Part shown: positions 26,406-34,680 of the stretch, in pieces
Position numbering within the stretch: position 1 is the stretch's first letter
How the letters are laid out: every line of letters starts with the position of its first letter
From: Leptolyngbyaceae cyanobacterium M33_DOE_097
GTDB lineage: Bacteria; Cyanobacteriota; Cyanobacteriia; Leptolyngbyales; Leptolyngbyaceae
Direction: 5' to 3'
DNA: 34,680 nucleotides
Assembly (NCBI GenBank): GCA_015296075.1
Contig: DVDV01000099.1
Location: forward strand, 90,446-125,125
Notes under the pieces: model-generated
The model's input: the letters and a program-made list of their open reading frames with translations, nothing else
Databases searched by the model: none
Told to the model about the DNA's origin: nothing
Position numbers and translations under genes: made by a program

Positions 26406-26537
26406 ATGGAACCTGCAATAGCTCTTAATATTTCCATCTGCGCAGTGTTAGTTGGCTTAACTGGATATGCCATCTATACCGCATTTGGCCCGCCAGCAAA
26501 GGATTTGAGCGATCCGTTTGAAGACCACGAAGATTAA
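26406..26537 (+). CDS. psbN: PsbN, photosystem II assembly protein
   Basis: A 43-codon frame from ATG at 26406 to TAA at 26537. [20 protein letters not shown] is followed by [20 protein letters not shown] and HED, the highly conserved PsbN sequence. It has one N-terminal membrane helix (about 6-27). PsbN was first listed as a photosystem II subunit but is now seen as an assembly factor. It is divergent from psbH, as in other cyanobacteria. Its stop codon overlaps the stop of the convergent mannosidase gene by 4 bases. Confidence 0.95.
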   Translation: MEPAIALNISICAVLVGLTGYAIYTAFGPPAKDLSDPFEDHED

Positions 26538-29500
26538 ATCTTTGTCAGAGAAAGCTTAAAGCTTGCCACTTGCCAGGGTCGAATCTTGGCAACTGGGTCA
26601 GTTAAATCTAAGGAGTCCGTTGGTCGCTCCAGTAAATCAACGGATCCTTCTAGGTTCAAATTTAGGCGGTTATTAAAGTTCAGCTCAGCGCGATCGCCCT
26701 GACATTCATAGCAGCGCAAAATCCACGCTTCAGCGTCTTCTGTCTGCTTGAGTGCCATCAAGATCAAGTTTTTGGCTCCCAAATTGAAGAACGAATGCTG
26801 CTTTGGCAAGCATTGTGAGTTTGAGGGGTTGTTGACTGAAGCGCTAATAGTCTGAACTGGCACGTTTAGTTCATAGCCACGCAGCACCGTTTGAGCTTGC
26901 TGCCAGGTTTTGTCGTGTGGGTAAATGACGTAAGTGAATGAGTGTTGCCCTTTGTCCGCTTCTGGGTCAGGCCACTCAATGCCGCGCAATAGTGTCAGGC
27001 GCAACTGATTGGGGGTTGCATCAAAACCATATTTGCAGTCAGTCAATAGGCTTACCCCATAAGCTCCATTACTCAAGTCGGCCCAATGTAGGGCGGGTAC
27101 TTCCCATTGAGCTTTTTCTGCTTCTGTTTGAGGCTTTGTAGTGCGTTGAATTGCGCCACAGGGAATTTCGTAAGTCGCAAAGTCGGCTTCTAGACTGAGG
27201 GGAAAGGCTGCTTTCACCAGAATATGTTTTTCGTGCCAATCAATTTGCGTGTGAATCTTGAGCAACGGTGATTGGGTTTCTAGCACATAGTCTTGTGTGA
27301 AAGTGGATTGATTCAGTTGCCGGGTGACACGCAACCGCGATCGCACAGCATTTTGCTCAACCCATTGAATCGATTTGAGTTCGGGCGGTAAAAGAGGCTT
27401 CTCAGCATACGCCGGATCGATATTCCAGGCATCCCAGTACTGTCCTCCATCCGTGAATGCCTGGATCTGGTTGCCCAACCCATTCAACACTTCACGTTGG
27501 TAGCGTTTATCAAATAGTCGAGTCAGATCTCCGGTTGTGGTGTCCACCTCAACTATTAGGAATTCATTTTCAAGGACGAAGGGCTGAGCGATCGCGGCGT
27601 CTGCCTCGACATTTCCCACTTGCTGAAGCAACCAAACGATTGTGTAACCGACTGCCGGAATTTGCGGCACCCTCACCGTAACCTGTGTCGGGGTTTGGCT
27701 AAACAGCAGTGGTTTACCATCGGCATCATAGACTTGCTGCACCTGGATTTGAGGCGGCACATCTAAGTCAACGATCGCGGTTCGCTCCCAATTAAGGGCA
27801 TTGAACACGACGATTGGCTGGGCATCTGGGTGTGGGGGGACTGAGAGATCAATCTGTTGCGCGATCGCCTGCAATGCCTGTTCTAAAATCGCCGTTGTCT
27901 GTGCTTCGGCTGCTTGCCAGGTTTGATTAGCCTCAACAAACACAGGTGTAATCGACGTGCCTGGCAAAATATCGTGAAACTGATTGAATAGCGTTTGCTT
28001 CCACGCCTGTTCTAATGCTTGTTTGGGATAGGGGGCTGCCGTCGCGATCGTCGCCAACGATGCCCACAACTCTGCGGCAAACAGTTGTTTTTCTAAACGC
28101 CGATTAAACTGCTTTTGATCGGCATGGGTCGTGTAACACCCCCGATGAAACTCCAGGTACAACTCCGAATTCCAAACTGGGAGATTGTCTATAACTGCTG
28201 TCTTTTTCCCTACTGCTGGCTCCTCTAACTCGTGCAAGTAGCTCTCTGCTGTCGTAAACTCCATTTTCGGAAAGAAGGGCGATCTCTGCCACCGTCGCGC
28301 GACCTCCAACATATCGCGGGTTGGCCCACCGCCGTGATCACCCACCCCCGGCAACCACAACGAAGTGGTTAGACCTGTTTTTTGCTCCCAGGCCCAGGCA
28401 TAGTGGGTCATCTTGAGCGGGTCAACGCCCTCGCCAATCGGAGCCGACATCCAGGCTAGAACGCTGGTGCCATCGGGTGCTTGCCACGCAAATAACTCAT
28501 GGGGAAACTTTGTCGTGTCATTCCACCGGAGCTTTTGAGTGACGAAACAATCAATGCCACCCTGTTTCAAGAGTTGCGGTAGTTGCCAGTTAAACCCAAA
28601 GGTATCGGGCAACCAGGCAAACCGACTGATGCTGCCAAACTTAGCTTGAAAATATTGCTGCCCATAGAGAATATGACGCGCGATCGCCTCACCATTAATC
28701 AGGTTCAGTTCTGGCTCGATCCACAAACCGCCGATGGGTTCCCACGTGCCTTGCTGCACCTGAGTTTGAATTTCGGTAAACAGATCGGGCAGGTTCTGTT
28801 CTACCCATTCGTAGAGAGCAGGGGTAGAGTGGCAAAAGGTGAGGTCAGGAAAGTCTTTTTGCAGCTTGAGAACGGAGCGAAACGTGCGTTCTGCGGCTTC
28901 CCAGGTGTCTTCGACCGACCAGAGCCAGGCCATATCTAAGTGGGCGTGTCCCAACAGTTGGATCTGGCGCTGCTGGATGGGTTGAGCCAGAGGCAAGAGC
29001 GTTTGGCGGACGTTCTCCAGGGATTGATCAAACTCTGCGGCATCGTGAGGCAATGCAGACCAGGCAATTTGGGCGATCGCCGCGTCTAAAACGGCTAATT
29101 GCCCCGGTTCAAAGGCAGTGAGGTACCCCTCAAGTACCGCCAGCTCATCGGCAATGAAACCAGGCTCCAGGCGATCGCTCGTCGTGCTTTCGTAATAACA
29201 GACCGACTTCATCAAGGCTCCGTCGTCGTGCCCCGGACTGATGAAATGCAACGCAACCTCAAAGCGATCGCCCGGACGCACGCTAGGACTCAGTAACAGA
29301 CGCGGCGCACAATCAAAGAGATCCCCCTCTTGCACCAACTTGCCATTGACATAGACCTCGGCTTGCACTGCCCACCAGAGCAGGCCCAATCGCAAGCACA
29401 TGCCTTTCAACGGATAGCCATTTAAATGTTCTGGAACGATGATGGTTTGGGCAAACCAGCGGGGCACGTTGCCTTTGATCCAGGGGTGGTGGTCGCGTGC

Positions 29501-29659
29501 ATTGACAGTTCCAGGGATCCAGGTAGGCCAGTGCTGCGAGTCGAGGGCCTTGGCTTGGGGTGCGTCTGCTTCGAGGTAGCACCAGTCTGACTGCACGCTG
29601 ATCTGGCTCAAAGCCCGGAGGCGGGCGATCGCCTCAGAAATCCGTTCTGATAAAGACAC
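26534..29659 (-). CDS. Alpha-mannosidase, glycoside hydrolase family 38
   Basis: 1041 residues from a GTG at 29659, preceded by AGGAAAGG; the frame also extends to an ATG at 29707 that overlaps the tnpB stop (1057 residues). Numbering here is for the longer form. GH38 features: [13 protein letters not shown] (251-263) with zinc ligands H256 and D258, and [16 protein letters not shown] with the nucleophile D368. A GH38 middle domain follows, then a beta-sandwich C-terminal half. It cleaves alpha-mannosides, perhaps from recycled glycans or storage sugars; there is no signal peptide, so it is cytoplasmic. Its upstream region has been replaced by a TnpB element, so its native promoter may be lost or displaced. 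Confidence 0.9.
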   Translation of the reverse strand: MSLSERISEAIARLRALSQISVQSDWCYLEADAPQAKALDSQHWPTWIPGTVNARDHHPWIKGNVPRWFAQTIIVPEHLNGYPLKGMCLRLGLLWWAVQAEVYVNGKLVQEGDLFDCAPRLLLSPSVRPGDRFEVALHFISPGHDDGALMKSVCYYESTTSDRLEPGFIADELAVLEGYLTAFEPGQLAVLDAAIAQIAWSALPHDAAEFDQSLENVRQTLLPLAQPIQQRQIQLLGHAHLDMAWLWSVEDTWEAAERTFRSVLKLQKDFPDLTFCHSTPALYEWVEQNLPDLFTEIQTQVQQGTWEPIGGLWIEPELNLINGEAIARHILYGQQYFQAKFGSISRFAWLPDTFGFNWQLPQLLKQGGIDCFVTQKLRWNDTTKFPHELFAWQAPDGTSVLAWMSAPIGEGVDPLKMTHYAWAWEQKTGLTTSLWLPGVGDHGGGPTRDMLEVARRWQRSPFFPKMEFTTAESYLHELEEPAVGKKTAVIDNLPVWNSELYLEFHRGCYTTHADQKQFNRRLEKQLFAAELWASLATIATAAPYPKQALEQAWKQTLFNQFHDILPGTSITPVFVEANQTWQAAEAQTTAILEQALQAIAQQIDLSVPPHPDAQPIVVFNALNWERTAIVDLDVPPQIQVQQVYDADGKPLLFSQTPTQVTVRVPQIPAVGYTIVWLLQQVGNVEADAAIAQPFVLENEFLIVEVDTTTGDLTRLFDKRYQREVLNGLGNQIQAFTDGGQYWDAWNIDPAYAEKPLLPPELKSIQWVEQNAVRSRLRVTRQLNQSTFTQDYVLETQSPLLKIHTQIDWHEKHILVKAAFPLSLEADFATYEIPCGAIQRTTKPQTEAEKAQWEVPALHWADLSNGAYGVSLLTDCKYGFDATPNQLRLTLLRGIEWPDPEADKGQHSFTYVIYPHDKTWQQAQTVLRGYELNVPVQTISASVNNPSNSQCLPKQHSFFNLGAKNLILMALKQTEDAEAWILRCYECQGDRAELNFNNRLNLNLEGSVDLLERPTDSLDLTDPVAKIRPWQVASFKLSLTKI

Positions 29660-29669
29660 AAGCCTTTCC

Positions 29670-31070
29670 TGTGATGTCGGTTGCACCCTACATCTTGACA
29701 TACTCATCCAACTAACCTGACGGTATGGCTGGAGATTCTTTGAGTCGCCCCAAAGAGTTCCTGCTTCACAGCCAGTTGACTAGACTGAGTGACCTCAGCC
29801 CCCGTCACCTCGACTCCACAGGCATTTTCGATTCCCCGTTGCCCACGGGTACAAATCACTTGTGCAGCAGCAATATCTCTCGGTTTGGTTGAGCCGCATT
29901 CAGGACAGTGATGCACTCTCACGCTTAAGTCTTTTTTGACCTCAGCACCGCAATCCGGGCACTCTTGCGAAGTGCCATGGGCATCTACTTTGCCGTAATA
30001 TACATTCCGCTTGAAGCACACCCAGGGAAGGATCTGGTTCGTGAACTGCCCTAGTCCCGCATCAAGCGTGTGTTTACCCAGCATTCCTTTTGCCATGATG
30101 CGGAAGTCTAAATCTTCCACGAACACCATTCCGGCTTGGTCGCAGAGATGATGCGCTAACTTAAAATGCCAGTCTTTGCGAGTATCAGCAATCCGTTGAT
30201 GCACCCTCCCAATCTTTCTCTGAAGTTTCAGCCAGTTGGCAGACCCTTTCTGCTTGTTTCTCAATCGGCGTTGCAGTGATCTTAACTCGCGGTGCAAATC
30301 GTTGAAAAAGCGGGGTCGTTTGACTTGTTCTCCATCAGACGTTGAAAGAAAGTATTCCAAGCCGACATCAATCCCCACTGGATCACCATGCGGCATCGCA
30401 GCAGGAATGTTTATATCAGCCTCCAAACTAAGCAGAACGAAATATCCCGACGCCTTACGAACAATTCGAGCTTGCTTGACTTGAAAGAGTTCGGGGATTT
30501 CTCGCGACCATCGCACTCGAATGAAGCCGAGTTGAGGGAGCTTTATCCCTTCCTTTGAAATGCAGTTTTTAAGCATCTGAGGAAAGACAAAACTTCGCAT
30601 CCGTCCACGCTGCTTAAAGCGCGGAAATCCGCATCCTCTCGACTTCCTATCCTCAAACGCTCTATCCAGTGCTCTGAGCACTTGTTGAAGGGCTTGAGCA
30701 TTCACAGTCTGCAACTCTGGATATTCGCTCTTGGCTGCTGTTAGTCGTTTTGCCTGAACATGGTAGCCAGGAAACGGCGCATCAGCAGGAGGAATGTATT
30801 CTGCAACAATCGAGCAAGCATTCACAGGAGACTTACGAGAATTGAGCCAGTCCTTGCGTTCCCGTAACGCAAAGTTCCAGACATTGCGACACACCTCTAA
30901 GATGCGGTCAATCTCTGTAACCTGCTCAGGAGTCGGTTCTAGCTTGAATTCCCACGTCATGTTTAGCATGTCTACATCATGTCAGACGCCATGTAGACCT
31001 CACACTTTTACTCCCTTCGGTCGCGCTCCGCTACACCCCCAACCAAACCTTCAGTTATGGTTGGAGTACT
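29670..31070 (-). mobile_element. Solo TnpB element (IS200/IS605-like, IS1341 type)
   Basis: Approximate limits. It contains only tnpB, with no TnpA transposase gene. Upstream of tnpB are two inverted repeats that could be left-end hairpins: GTCTACAT/ATGTAGAC (30970-30977 and 30991-30998) and CCAACCA/TGGTTGG (31039-31045 and 31058-31064). The right end should lie just past the tnpB stop, between 29659 and 29706; a weak GATGT/ACATC pair lies near 29670-29691. I could not locate the exact ends or a cleavage site. Confidence 0.6.
29704..30969 (-). CDS. tnpB: TnpB, RNA-guided nuclease of IS200/IS605 type (OrfB)
   Basis: 421 residues. The RuvC catalytic triad is intact: D201 in VGIDVGLEYFLS, E285 in FVEDLDFRIM, and D365 in RDIAAAQVI. 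The zinc finger has C337, C340, C355 and C358 (ECPDCG...HHCPECG). The N-terminal helix-turn-helix-like region (1-100) and FPRFKQRGRMRSF (115-127) are typical. TnpB uses an omega RNA from the element's right end to cut DNA, which helps the element persist. The last part (RGQRGIENACGVEVTGAEV) is usual for cyanobacterial copies. No TnpA is adjacent, so it needs one in trans or is immobile. Confidence 0.9.
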   Translation of the reverse strand: MLNMTWEFKLEPTPEQVTEIDRILEVCRNVWNFALRERKDWLNSRKSPVNACSIVAEYIPPADAPFPGYHVQAKRLTAAKSEYPELQTVNAQALQQVLRALDRAFEDRKSRGCGFPRFKQRGRMRSFVFPQMLKNCISKEGIKLPQLGFIRVRWSREIPELFQVKQARIVRKASGYFVLLSLEADINIPAAMPHGDPVGIDVGLEYFLSTSDGEQVKRPRFFNDLHRELRSLQRRLRNKQKGSANWLKLQRKIGRVHQRIADTRKDWHFKLAHHLCDQAGMVFVEDLDFRIMAKGMLGKHTLDAGLGQFTNQILPWVCFKRNVYYGKVDAHGTSQECPDCGAEVKKDLSVRVHHCPECGSTKPRDIAAAQVICTRGQRGIENACGVEVTGAEVTQSSQLAVKQELFGATQRISSHTVRLVG

Positions 31071-31172
31071 GCGAAGATCTTTGATAGACGGACAGCGGAA
31101 GGCGACGACAGCAGCCCCCGCCTCAAAGCTAAAAAATGTATGCTTAAAGCACATTTGCTGCCTGGATGACGC

Positions 31173-32408
31173 ATGCTGCCAACGGATTTGCTAGTTCAAC
31201 GGTTTAACGGTGAAGAAGTCGTGCCCCTACGACTCGAACTGGATGAGAAGAACCGGGCGATCGCGCAAGATTTGATTACTTTGTTTCAATCGGTTGTAGG
31301 CGAAACGCGAGGTACCCTCAACCGACAACTGGCAGAGTTAGAAGGCACCGACACCAACTATCGCATCAAGCGGGGATTAGCCCACCTGCTCAACAGTGAC
31401 ACCTTCAGCACGTTTGAGGCAGTTAGCCCACTTGACCCGGTTGACCTGCGCCAGCGCATCTTTTTGCAAGCGGCACAGACTGCGCCATCCACTCAAACGA
31501 CTCAGGCGGTGCTGCAAACCGTTGCGGATACACTGACCCAAGAGCTAAACCAGGAAGTTTTACCCGACCAAATTCATGCAGGGTTGTATGCCGACTTGCC
31601 GGATAACCACATCCTGACGCGGTTTGAGCCACCCACCCCGGATGCGTTGTTGCATCGCTACAATCTAGCGCAGGTGCAGGGCATCTTTTACCGCGCCAGT
31701 CAGGTGATCATCAACGCCCATCGCAACGATCCAGGGCAATACAAGCTGCTGTTTCGCTATATCAAGCTGTTTAGTTTGATGACCTACATCGAAGGCGATG
31801 CGGATCATGGTTTTACCCTGGCGATCGATGGCCCCACCAGTTTATTCAAACCCAACACCCACTACGGACTGAAGCTGGCGATGTTGCTGCCAGCCCTGTT
31901 ACACGTCACCCGCTGGAGCTTGACCGCGACGCTGCACCACAAAGACAGCTACTCTGGCGAGCAACGGGTGCGCCGCTATAGCTTAGAGGCCGACTGTGGT
32001 TTGGTGACGCACTATCCGCCCGGCAAGACCTACGACAGCATGTTAGAGCAGGGTTTTGTCGATCGCTGGCAAAAGTTAAAAACTGAGTGGAAGCTAGAGC
32101 GAGAGGTGGATCTGATTCCCATCCCTGGCAGTGTGATGATTCCTGACTTTCGCATCGTGCATCCAAACGGGCAGACCTGGCTGCTCGAAATCGTCGGCTA
32201 CTGGCGACCTGATTACCTCAAGAAAAAGTTCTCACAAGTGCGCCAATCAGGACGAGATGACCTGGTGTTGGCGATCTCAGAACGACTCAACCTGGAGAAA
32301 GCCGGAGTCAAGCTCGATAACTTACCTGCACGAGTCATTTGGTTTAAGGATCAACTCTCTCCCAAAGCGGTGCTAGGGGCGATCGAGGCCGCTTCCGCTT
32401 CAAGCTAA
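31173..32408 (+). CDS. DUF790 family protein, Bax1-like nuclease
   Basis: 411 residues. The DUF790 family includes archaeal Bax1, a structure-specific nuclease that works with the XPB helicase in repair. The PD-(D/E)xK-like site is at the C-terminus: MIPDFRIVHPNGQTWLLEIVGYW, with D325, E339 and then Y343. The N-terminal half (LPTDLLVQRF; RGLAHLL; HRYNLAQVQGIFYRA) is the family-specific region. In many bacteria this gene follows an XPB-like helicase gene; here the upstream side is a TnpB element and the helicase is not in the window. The ATG at 31173 lies 3 bases after a TGA in another frame (see findings). Confidence 0.8.
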   Translation: MLPTDLLVQRFNGEEVVPLRLELDEKNRAIAQDLITLFQSVVGETRGTLNRQLAELEGTDTNYRIKRGLAHLLNSDTFSTFEAVSPLDPVDLRQRIFLQAAQTAPSTQTTQAVLQTVADTLTQELNQEVLPDQIHAGLYADLPDNHILTRFEPPTPDALLHRYNLAQVQGIFYRASQVIINAHRNDPGQYKLLFRYIKLFSLMTYIEGDADHGFTLAIDGPTSLFKPNTHYGLKLAMLLPALLHVTRWSLTATLHHKDSYSGEQRVRRYSLEADCGLVTHYPPGKTYDSMLEQGFVDRWQKLKTEWKLEREVDLIPIPGSVMIPDFRIVHPNGQTWLLEIVGYWRPDYLKKKFSQVRQSGRDDLVLAISERLNLEKAGVKLDNLPARVIWFKDQLSPKAVLGAIEAASASS

Positions 32409-32444
32409 AAGTTAAACTGAGAATACTCGCTTTAAGAATGTTCT

Positions 32445-32711
32445 ATGAATCTCTCTCCTGCTTTGCAACGAGCGATCGCCCAGATTGCCAAAAGTCGAGG
32501 TATTTCGCCAGAAGAGTTCATTGTGCAAACCCTGGCTGAGAAGGTCGGGAGCCTTGAGATGCCTGAGGCCGCAGCAGAATCTTTTCCAACAGGCTTAAAG
32601 GAAAAAGATGGGATTTTAGTTTTTGAAACAGATTCCCTAAATGATATTGATTTCAACGCGCTCATTGCTCAAAGTCGCAATGAAATTAGTTGGGAAGAAA
32701 CCAGATTGTGA
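32445..32711 (+). CDS. Antitoxin-like protein of a VapBC-type pair
   Basis: 88 residues. The N-terminus NLSPALQRAIAQIAKSRGISPEEFIVQTLAEKV resembles a short DNA-binding helical (ribbon-helix-helix-like) region; the C-terminal half is acidic and probably wraps the toxin. Its stop TGA overlaps the GTG start of the PIN gene by 4 bases, the usual antitoxin-first, coupled arrangement. The partner rather than the antitoxin itself makes the identification. Confidence 0.7.
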   Translation: MNLSPALQRAIAQIAKSRGISPEEFIVQTLAEKVGSLEMPEAAAESFPTGLKEKDGILVFETDSLNDIDFNALIAQSRNEISWEETRL

Positions 32712-33142
32712 AAGCTTTGTTTGATACATCCGTTATCATCGCTGCCTTACTCCCAAAGCATCCAAGTCACACGCCATGCTTTGGCAAATTGCAAGCAGCT
32801 AAGTTGAGCCAGATTCAGGGCTACCTTTCGACCCATAGTTTGGCAGAAATTTATTCTGTAATGACACGAATACCTAGCCAACCCAGAATTTCTCCGCAAG
32901 AGGCTCAGCTTTTGATTGAAAGTTGTCTGCGCTCTTTAGAAGTCATTTCATTAGAAGCGACGGATTATCAAATTGCAATTGCTCAAATGGTGGCTTTAAG
33001 CCTGCCTGGTGGAGCAATTTTTGATGCGCTGATTGCTCAAGCGGCTGTCAAAGTATCAGCAGATCGGCTTTTCACACTTAATCCTGGCCATTTCACCCGA
33101 CTTGATGATGAAGTTGCCCAGATCACAGAAGTTCCTGTCTGA
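32708..33142 (+). CDS. PIN-domain toxin (VapC-like ribonuclease)
   Basis: 144 residues from the GTG at 32708, which overlaps the antitoxin stop as GTGA. PIN acidic residues are present: D6 (ALFDTSVI), E47 (HSLAEIYSV), D106 (GAIFDALIAQAA), and N125 at the fourth position (LFTLNPGHF). These chelate Mg2+ for RNA cleavage; VapC toxins cut tRNA or rRNA and are held by VapB. An in-frame TTG at 32690 is less likely as a start. Confidence 0.85.
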   Translation: MKALFDTSVIIAALLPKHPSHTPCFGKLQAAKLSQIQGYLSTHSLAEIYSVMTRIPSQPRISPQEAQLLIESCLRSLEVISLEATDYQIAIAQMVALSLPGGAIFDALIAQAAVKVSADRLFTLNPGHFTRLDDEVAQITEVPV

Positions 33143-33234
33143 CCTGGTTCCTGCTCCATTTCGGAGGCTTGATTGAATCGCGCGATCGCCCTTAGCGCTT
33201 GGTCAAAGTTAAACCGATTTCGCGATTAAGCGGT

Positions 33235-34452
33235 TTATTCCTGTTTTGTGCTGAGTTGTGAGGCAATAAACGGGTGGCGCGGCGATAAAAAGAAGCCGAC
33301 GACGCTGGCGAAAAGAATGGGTGTGAAAGTGCTAAAGCCCGTTAACTTGGCAAGTAGTAGAGTTGTGCTGATTGGTGTGCGGGTAACAGCCGTATTGAGC
33401 GCCGCCATCACACAAATCATTGCCAGAGTTTCATTAAAGCCAGAGTAGAGCATGGGTAGCACTTTCCCCAGGCAAGCCCCAGTAAAAAAGAGGGGAATGA
33501 TGATGCCACCGCGCCAACCACCTGTGACGGTGATGCTGATCGATACCATTTTGGCGATCTCCAGTGCGAGCAGAAACGACACAGCAAACTTGCCATCAAT
33601 AATCGCTTCCAGCTGATGTTCGCCAAAGAAGCGCGTCAACGGAAAAAACAAAGCTAAGCAACCGAGTCCGAATCCGGCGAGGGTGGTTTTGCAGTAAATC
33701 GGCAGCGACAACGACGCAAACCCCCGTTCGCACGCGCGGAAGATAGTGATAAACAGCCAACCCGCGATCGCGCCAATTACCCCGAAAATAATTGCTTCCG
33801 AAAAGTCAAACAGACTGCTGACACTGTGTTGGGGCAATTGCCAAATGGGACCAATACCCAGCTTTGTGATGGCGACAAAAATCGTGTACCCCGCACAACT
33901 GGCAACCACCGCAGGCAAAATTGCCTCGGCATAGAGCACAACATGCTGGTGGTGCAAAATTTCTAAGGCGAAGAAAGTTCCCCCTAGTGGCGCACCAAAC
34001 AACACGGTAAAACCAGAAGCCATACCCGCGATGCTAAGCGTGCGGAGGGCATCACCCGTTAACCCAAAGCGATCGGCAAACCAGGTGCCCATTGAGCCGG
34101 TCACTTGTACCATGGGGGCTTCAGGTCCGGCACTGCCGCCACTGGCAATGCTAGCGAGCGACGACAAAATCATCGAAGGATTCTCGCGCATTCTGAGCCG
34201 CCCATTATTGAGGTGAATGTTGTCAATGATTAAGCCGATCTCACCTGGGTTGCCGAGCTTATGAATGACTAGCCCAATGAACAAGCCCGCGAGGGGCATC
34301 ACCGCTAACAAAGAAAGTCCACTAAACTGCTCAAAGCCATGCATCAAGTGGAACAAGACAATCCAGTAGGCAGCGGCAAACAGACCACAGACAATTCCTA
34401 GTGCCGCCCATAATAAAACTGAACGTGTGAGAGTAATGGGGCTGTGTTTCAT
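33235..34452 (-). CDS. ClC family chloride channel/transporter
   Basis: 405 residues, about ten or more membrane segments. The gating motif appears as AGPEAPMVQ (108-116), with E111 matching the external gating glutamate of CLC-ec1 (GREGP); the motif reads GPEAP. FGAPLGGTFFALEIL (152-166) and GGWRGGIIIPLFFTGA are also ClC signatures. The inner proton glutamate position (E203 in CLC-ec1, FIIEE) reads as I165 after E164, so this may be a channel or an atypical exchanger. No CBS domains. Substrate could be chloride or fluoride; this is not resolved. Confidence 0.8.
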   Translation of the reverse strand: MKHSPITLTRSVLLWAALGIVCGLFAAAYWIVLFHLMHGFEQFSGLSLLAVMPLAGLFIGLVIHKLGNPGEIGLIIDNIHLNNGRLRMRENPSMILSSLASIASGGSAGPEAPMVQVTGSMGTWFADRFGLTGDALRTLSIAGMASGFTVLFGAPLGGTFFALEILHHQHVVLYAEAILPAVVASCAGYTIFVAITKLGIGPIWQLPQHSVSSLFDFSEAIIFGVIGAIAGWLFITIFRACERGFASLSLPIYCKTTLAGFGLGCLALFFPLTRFFGEHQLEAIIDGKFAVSFLLALEIAKMVSISITVTGGWRGGIIIPLFFTGACLGKVLPMLYSGFNETLAMICVMAALNTAVTRTPISTTLLLAKLTGFSTFTPILFASVVGFFLSPRHPFIASQLSTKQE

Positions 34453-34680
34453 GGTGATTCTGATAAGCGGCTGAGCGAGAAGTTTTAAGGTGTTTTGTAT
34501 CTTCTTATACGGTTTGCTGAGAGATGCGTCAATCTATCAATTGGCAGCAATTCTCAGTATGAGAATAATTCTCACAAAAATATTCATTTTGAACAGCTAT
34601 CAATGGCTGGAATACCCATTCTGCCGTTCATAAAATTGAGCGCACAAGCCTTTAGAGGCTCTGACTTCAGTACAAATGTT
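34453..34680. other. Region upstream of the ClC gene, right edge of window
   Basis: Non-coding so far, 228 bases. It holds the Fur-like site at 34550-34574. An ATG at 34603 opens a frame (MAGIPILPF...) that is still open at the window end after 26 codons; I do not call it as a gene because too little is visible. Confidence 0.4.
34550..34574. promoter_or_regulatory. Fur-family-like operator: three alternating heptamers
   Basis: TGAGAAT-A-ATTCTCA (34560-34574) is a perfect 7-1-7 inverted repeat, the half-site arrangement bound by Fur-type dimers (TGATAATnATTATCA-like). A third heptamer, ATTCTCA, sits at 34550-34556 with a 3-base spacer. It is about 98 bases upstream of the ClC start and could instead control a gene to the right of the window. 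Fur, Zur or PerR cannot be told apart. Confidence 0.65.

Noticed and set aside
28583-28939. 118-codon plus-strand frame inside the mannosidase gene
   Set aside because: Antisense to the conserved GH38 core.
29704-29707. ATGA overlap between tnpB stop and the mannosidase frame as evidence of an operon
   Set aside because: The overlap is best explained by insertion of the TnpB element next to the gene; a later GTG with its own SD is the likelier start.
30794-31084. 96-codon plus-strand frame spanning the start of the TnpB gene
   Set aside because: Most of it is antisense to tnpB; the end runs into the element's left-end hairpins.
34603-34680. Open frame running off the right edge (MAGIPILPF...)
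   Set aside because: Only 26 codons are visible, with no SD or domain.

Overview
The window is a chromosomal segment of a cyanobacterium. It carries cytochrome b6f genes (petB, petD), the D1-processing protease ctpA, photosystem II genes psbH and psbN, a divinyl-chlorophyll reductase of the Slr1923/BciB type, and several small families known mainly from cyanobacteria. It is also rich in the cyanobacterial HIP1 octamer GCGATCGC (for example at 1803-1810 and 2512-2519). I cannot name the genus from sequence alone. No rRNA, tRNA, CRISPR array or prophage is visible.

Layout, left to right. (1) 1-5601: the 3' part of a large transporter-like/HEAT-repeat protein, then on the minus strand a lumenal pentapeptide-repeat protein coupled to a DUF3598 protein, and a drug/metabolite transporter. 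(2) 5765-9126, plus strand: housekeeping genes sppA, aroH-type chorismate mutase, an unknown, plsY, and a GIY-YIG-fold protein. (3) 9253-15047, minus strand: bciB, a PpsA-like PEP-utilising enzyme, a zinc-ribbon membrane protein, then petB-petD ending in a clear terminator. (4) 15337-18594, plus strand: ctpA overlapping an HD-domain phosphohydrolase, then a small conserved protein. (5) 18750-22634: a tiny exported protein, accC, a two-helix membrane protein and an exported helical protein that share a bidirectional terminator, and an OB-fold SSB-like protein. (6) 22635-23315: a 680-base non-coding stretch with a dispersed palindrome. (7) 23316-26537: a 59-residue membrane protein, a YqgF-like nuclease, two small conserved proteins, pth, tatA, psbH and the divergent psbN. 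(8) 26534-33142, the most accessory part: a GH38 alpha-mannosidase, a solo TnpB element, an orphan DUF790/Bax1-like nuclease gene and a VapBC-type toxin-antitoxin pair. (9) 33235-34680: a ClC-family chloride channel/transporter and, upstream of it, a Fur-family-like operator.

Most of the window is ordinary photosynthetic and housekeeping sequence. The best candidates for something new are: the TnpB locus between the mannosidase and the DUF790 gene, with a possible truncated gene tail beside it; the Fur-like triple heptamer at the right edge; the PpsA-like enzyme with an eroded ATP-grasp half; and several small proteins that automated callers can miss (psbN, the 59-residue membrane protein, the 60-residue exported protein). 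I found no convincing wholly new multi-gene system.
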